The notes beneath the pieces are model-generated. The model was not told the DNA's origin, ran no database searches, and was given only the letters and a program-made list of their open reading frames with translations. From CAYSCX01 sp964429575 (lineage in GTDB: Bacteria; Desulfobacterota; Binatia; Binatales; Binataceae): a stretch of 23,308 bases of DNA. This document shows positions 23,254 through 23,308 of the stretch, piece after piece (position 1 is the first letter of the stretch; each line of letters opens with the position of its first letter). The position numbers and the translations under genes were made by a program. The DNA lies in the NCBI GenBank assembly GCA_964429575.1, contig CAYSCX010000035.1, positions 1 to 23,308 on the forward strand, read 5' to 3'.

Positions 23254-23301
23254 CTCGCACGCCTCGGGGATGTGTGTGTCGGAAATCAGCCCGATGCGCA
23301 T
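23160..23301 (-). pseudogene. Truncated metallophosphoesterase 5' fragment
   Basis: From the ATG at 23301 the first 16 codons equal those of the gene at 21428, including the metal ligands in ISDTHI. The frame then runs into dissimilar, proline/arginine-rich codons and reaches a TGA near 23160. The metal sites needed for activity (HAGD, GNGD, GHSH) are missing, so this cannot be a working enzyme. A short patch just left of the repeat (near 23232-23245) faintly resembles the corresponding part of the intact gene in a shifted frame, which could be chance. It may be an insertion scar or an assembly artefact. Confidence 0.4.
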
Positions 23302-23308
23302 CGTGGCG
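23254..23308. repeat. 55-bp exact direct repeat, right copy (runs to window end)
   Basis: This is an exact copy of 21381-21435. On the minus strand it encodes the same first 16 residues (MRIGLISDTHIPEACE, start codon at 23301). To its left the sequence differs: continuing that frame gives an unrelated tail and soon a stop. The gene start is therefore a 5' fragment or a chimera, not a second intact phosphoesterase. The repeat could be longer beyond the window. Confidence 0.9.

Noticed and set aside
21429..23308. Integrase, transposase or tRNA attachment site explaining the bracketed cargo
   Set aside because: No recombinase frame and no tRNA-like sequence are visible in the segment; only the direct repeat supports insertion.

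Overview
The window is a GC-rich, gene-dense piece of a bacterial chromosome, probably from a Gram-negative lineage. The proteins resemble those of deltaproteobacteria-like or uncultured groups such as Binatota, but that placement is only an impression from sequence style. I see no rRNA, tRNA, CRISPR array or intact insertion sequence.

Left end (1-1504). The first nine codons of what looks like lexA run off the left edge on the minus strand, with a good Shine-Dalgarno and a plausible promoter. A 383-base spacer with nested inverted repeats follows. Then comes a plus-strand pair: an ISC-type [2Fe-2S] ferredoxin and a ferredoxin/flavodoxin-NADP reductase-like flavoprotein.

Main minus-strand run (14031 down to 1508). 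Eleven genes read leftward, nearly all overlapping or separated by fewer than 25 bases. In order of transcription they are: a LuxE-like acyl-protein synthetase, a LuxC-like acyl reductase, a class III aminotransferase, an orphan membrane histidine kinase with an altered N-box, ThiL, two successive CNNM/CorC-type CBS membrane proteins, LarB, an ABC1/UbiB kinase-like protein, an AlkZ-related winged-helix protein, and (after a 92-base gap) an HSL-type alpha/beta hydrolase. The first three are joined by 4-base overlaps. Together they look like a pathway from carboxylic acid to aldehyde to amine, without luciferase genes. This is my main candidate for an undescribed system.

Middle plus-strand genes (14280-16624). 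These are a small exported protein of unknown function with a strong intrinsic terminator, an HtrA-like protease-fold plus PDZ protein that seems to have lost the catalytic His and Asp, and an isocitrate lyase/PEP mutase family enzyme.

Right minus-strand housekeeping block (21428 down to 16641). A YfcE-like metallophosphoesterase, glycyl-tRNA synthetase (single-chain type, TTG start) and pyruvate phosphate dikinase lie head to tail.

Right end (21436-23308). A visibly AT-richer segment carries a near-consensus sigma-70 promoter, a DUF6338-like membrane protein and an overlapping small proline-rich protein. The last 55 bases of the window exactly repeat bases 21381-21435, the 5' end of the metallophosphoesterase gene, in the same orientation. 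The AT-rich cargo is therefore bracketed by direct repeats, which suggests an inserted or duplicated segment. An assembly-graph artefact at a contig end is a serious alternative.
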